Shown here: piece by piece, positions 52,742 to 53,103 of the stretch
Position numbering within the stretch: the first letter of the stretch is position 1
Layout of the letters: every line of letters begins with the position of its first letter
Origin: DATFKA01 sp042095835
GTDB lineage: Bacteria > Bacteroidota > Bacteroidia > Chitinophagales > Saprospiraceae
Reading direction: 5' to 3'
NCBI GenBank assembly: GCA_042095835.1
Contig: JBELML010000028.1
Location: forward strand, 1 to 53,103
DNA length: 53,103 bases
The notes under the pieces: model-generated
Database searches by the model: none
Told to the model about the DNA's origin: nothing
The model's input: the letters and a program-made list of their open reading frames with translations, nothing else
Made by a program: the position numbers and the translations under genes

Positions 52742-53103
52742 ATGAAAAATACATCTCTAGGCCAAAACTTGGCTACTACGATCAATAACGCCTACGAGCG
52801 ACTTTCAACAGAATTCGATAACCACAGCAGTGGATTGCGCCCAGCGCCCGGGAAATGGTCTCCAAAACAGATTATTGGACATCTCATTGATTCCGCCTCC
52901 AATAACCATCAGCGTTTTGTGCGCGGCAACTTTCAAGAGAATCTTGTTTTTAAAGGCTATCAACAGGAGGAGTGGGTTCGTCTTCATGCCTACCAAGAAA
53001 TGGACTGGCACGACCTACTGACACTCTGGAAAGGACTCAATCTGCTCATTGTGCACATATCACTCAAACCATGCCAGTCATATCAGCGCAAACCATGCCA
53101 CCC
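52742..53103 (+). CDS. DinB-family protein, cut by window edge
   Basis: An open frame of 120 codons starts with ATG at 52742 and runs off the window without a stop, so the gene is partial here. The translation contains KWSPKQIIGHLIDSASNNHQ (about 39-58) and later ENLVFKGYQQEEWVRLHAYQ. This is the four-helix DinB/YfiT metal-binding fold, whose first His (GHLIDS) is visible; the second pair lies beyond the edge. Functions in this family include thiol transferases and unknowns. It is only 89 bp from the GmhB-like gene. Confidence 0.78.
   Translation, partial: MKNTSLGQNLATTINNAYERLSTEFDNHSSGLRPAPGKWSPKQIIGHLIDSASNNHQRFVRGNFQENLVFKGYQQEEWVRLHAYQEMDWHDLLTLWKGLNLLIVHISLKPCQSYQRKPCH

Noticed and set aside
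1..53103. tRNA or rRNA genes
   Set aside because: No T-loop (GGTTCGAATCC-like) with matching acceptor stem or conserved rRNA core was noticed by eye on either strand.

Overview
The window looks like a chromosome segment of a Bacteroidota bacterium, most likely of the Saprospiria/Lewinella type. Evidence: two proteins end in type IX secretion (T9SS) sorting domains; there are paired DUF1501/DUF1800 proteins, two DUF4199 membrane proteins and a DUF5117-type metalloprotease; start codons lack Shine-Dalgarno sequences; and several starts follow the Bacteroidota -7 promoter box (TAnnTTTG). No rRNA, tRNA or CRISPR array was seen.

Layout. (1) 0.1-5.7 kb: a leftward run of secreted proteins (T9SS protein, DUF1501, DUF1800, purple-acid-phosphatase-like esterase). 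(2) 5.9-15.3 kb: a two-domain secreted protein of unknown function, small secreted and membrane proteins, rluF, an S9 peptidase and a zinc metalloprotease. Three copies of a ~254-bp non-autonomous transposable element sit between these genes, and two still have perfect 9-bp target duplications. (3) 15.6-22 kb: an MBL-fold hydrolase, an SDR/TetR pair flanked by GTGATGTG minisatellites with a candidate tandem operator, a ParA ATPase with a ribbon-helix-helix partner, and a flavin monooxygenase. (4) 22-25.8 kb: a DnaA-box cluster, the B12-dependent ribonucleotide reductase nrdJ, then a gene-free 0.68 kb with strong hairpins and a probable small RNA on the minus strand. (5) 25.8-34 kb: a large T9SS adhesin-like protein, an unknown helical protein, a dihydroorotase homologue lacking its metal ligands, two DUF4199 proteins and a GtrB/DPM1-like glycosyltransferase. 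(6) 34-52 kb: an AT-rich surface-polysaccharide island with a WbpB-type dehydrogenase, YfhO-like protein, glycosyltransferases, heparinase II/III-like lyase, WecB epimerase, two sulfotransferases, polysaccharide deacetylase-like protein, FkbM methyltransferase, VioA-like aminotransferase, flippase and a SAM methyltransferase. (7) 52-53.1 kb: base composition returns to normal with a GmhB-like phosphatase and a DinB-family gene cut by the window edge.

How the parts fit: region 6 reads as a variable glycan locus. Nucleotide-sugar enzymes (wbpB, wecB, DegT) feed glycosyltransferases; the glycan is probably sulfated and methylated, exported by the flippase and trimmed by the lyase and deacetylase. 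Base composition drops partway through wbpB, which suggests that the island was exchanged by recombination within conserved flanking genes.

The most novel observations are the mobile element with intact target duplications, the Crp/Fnr-type tandem sites in front of a 71-aa membrane protein, the small-RNA candidate with a perfect upstream palindrome, and the DnaA-box cluster before nrdJ. All functions are inferred from sequence motifs read by eye; no database search was possible.
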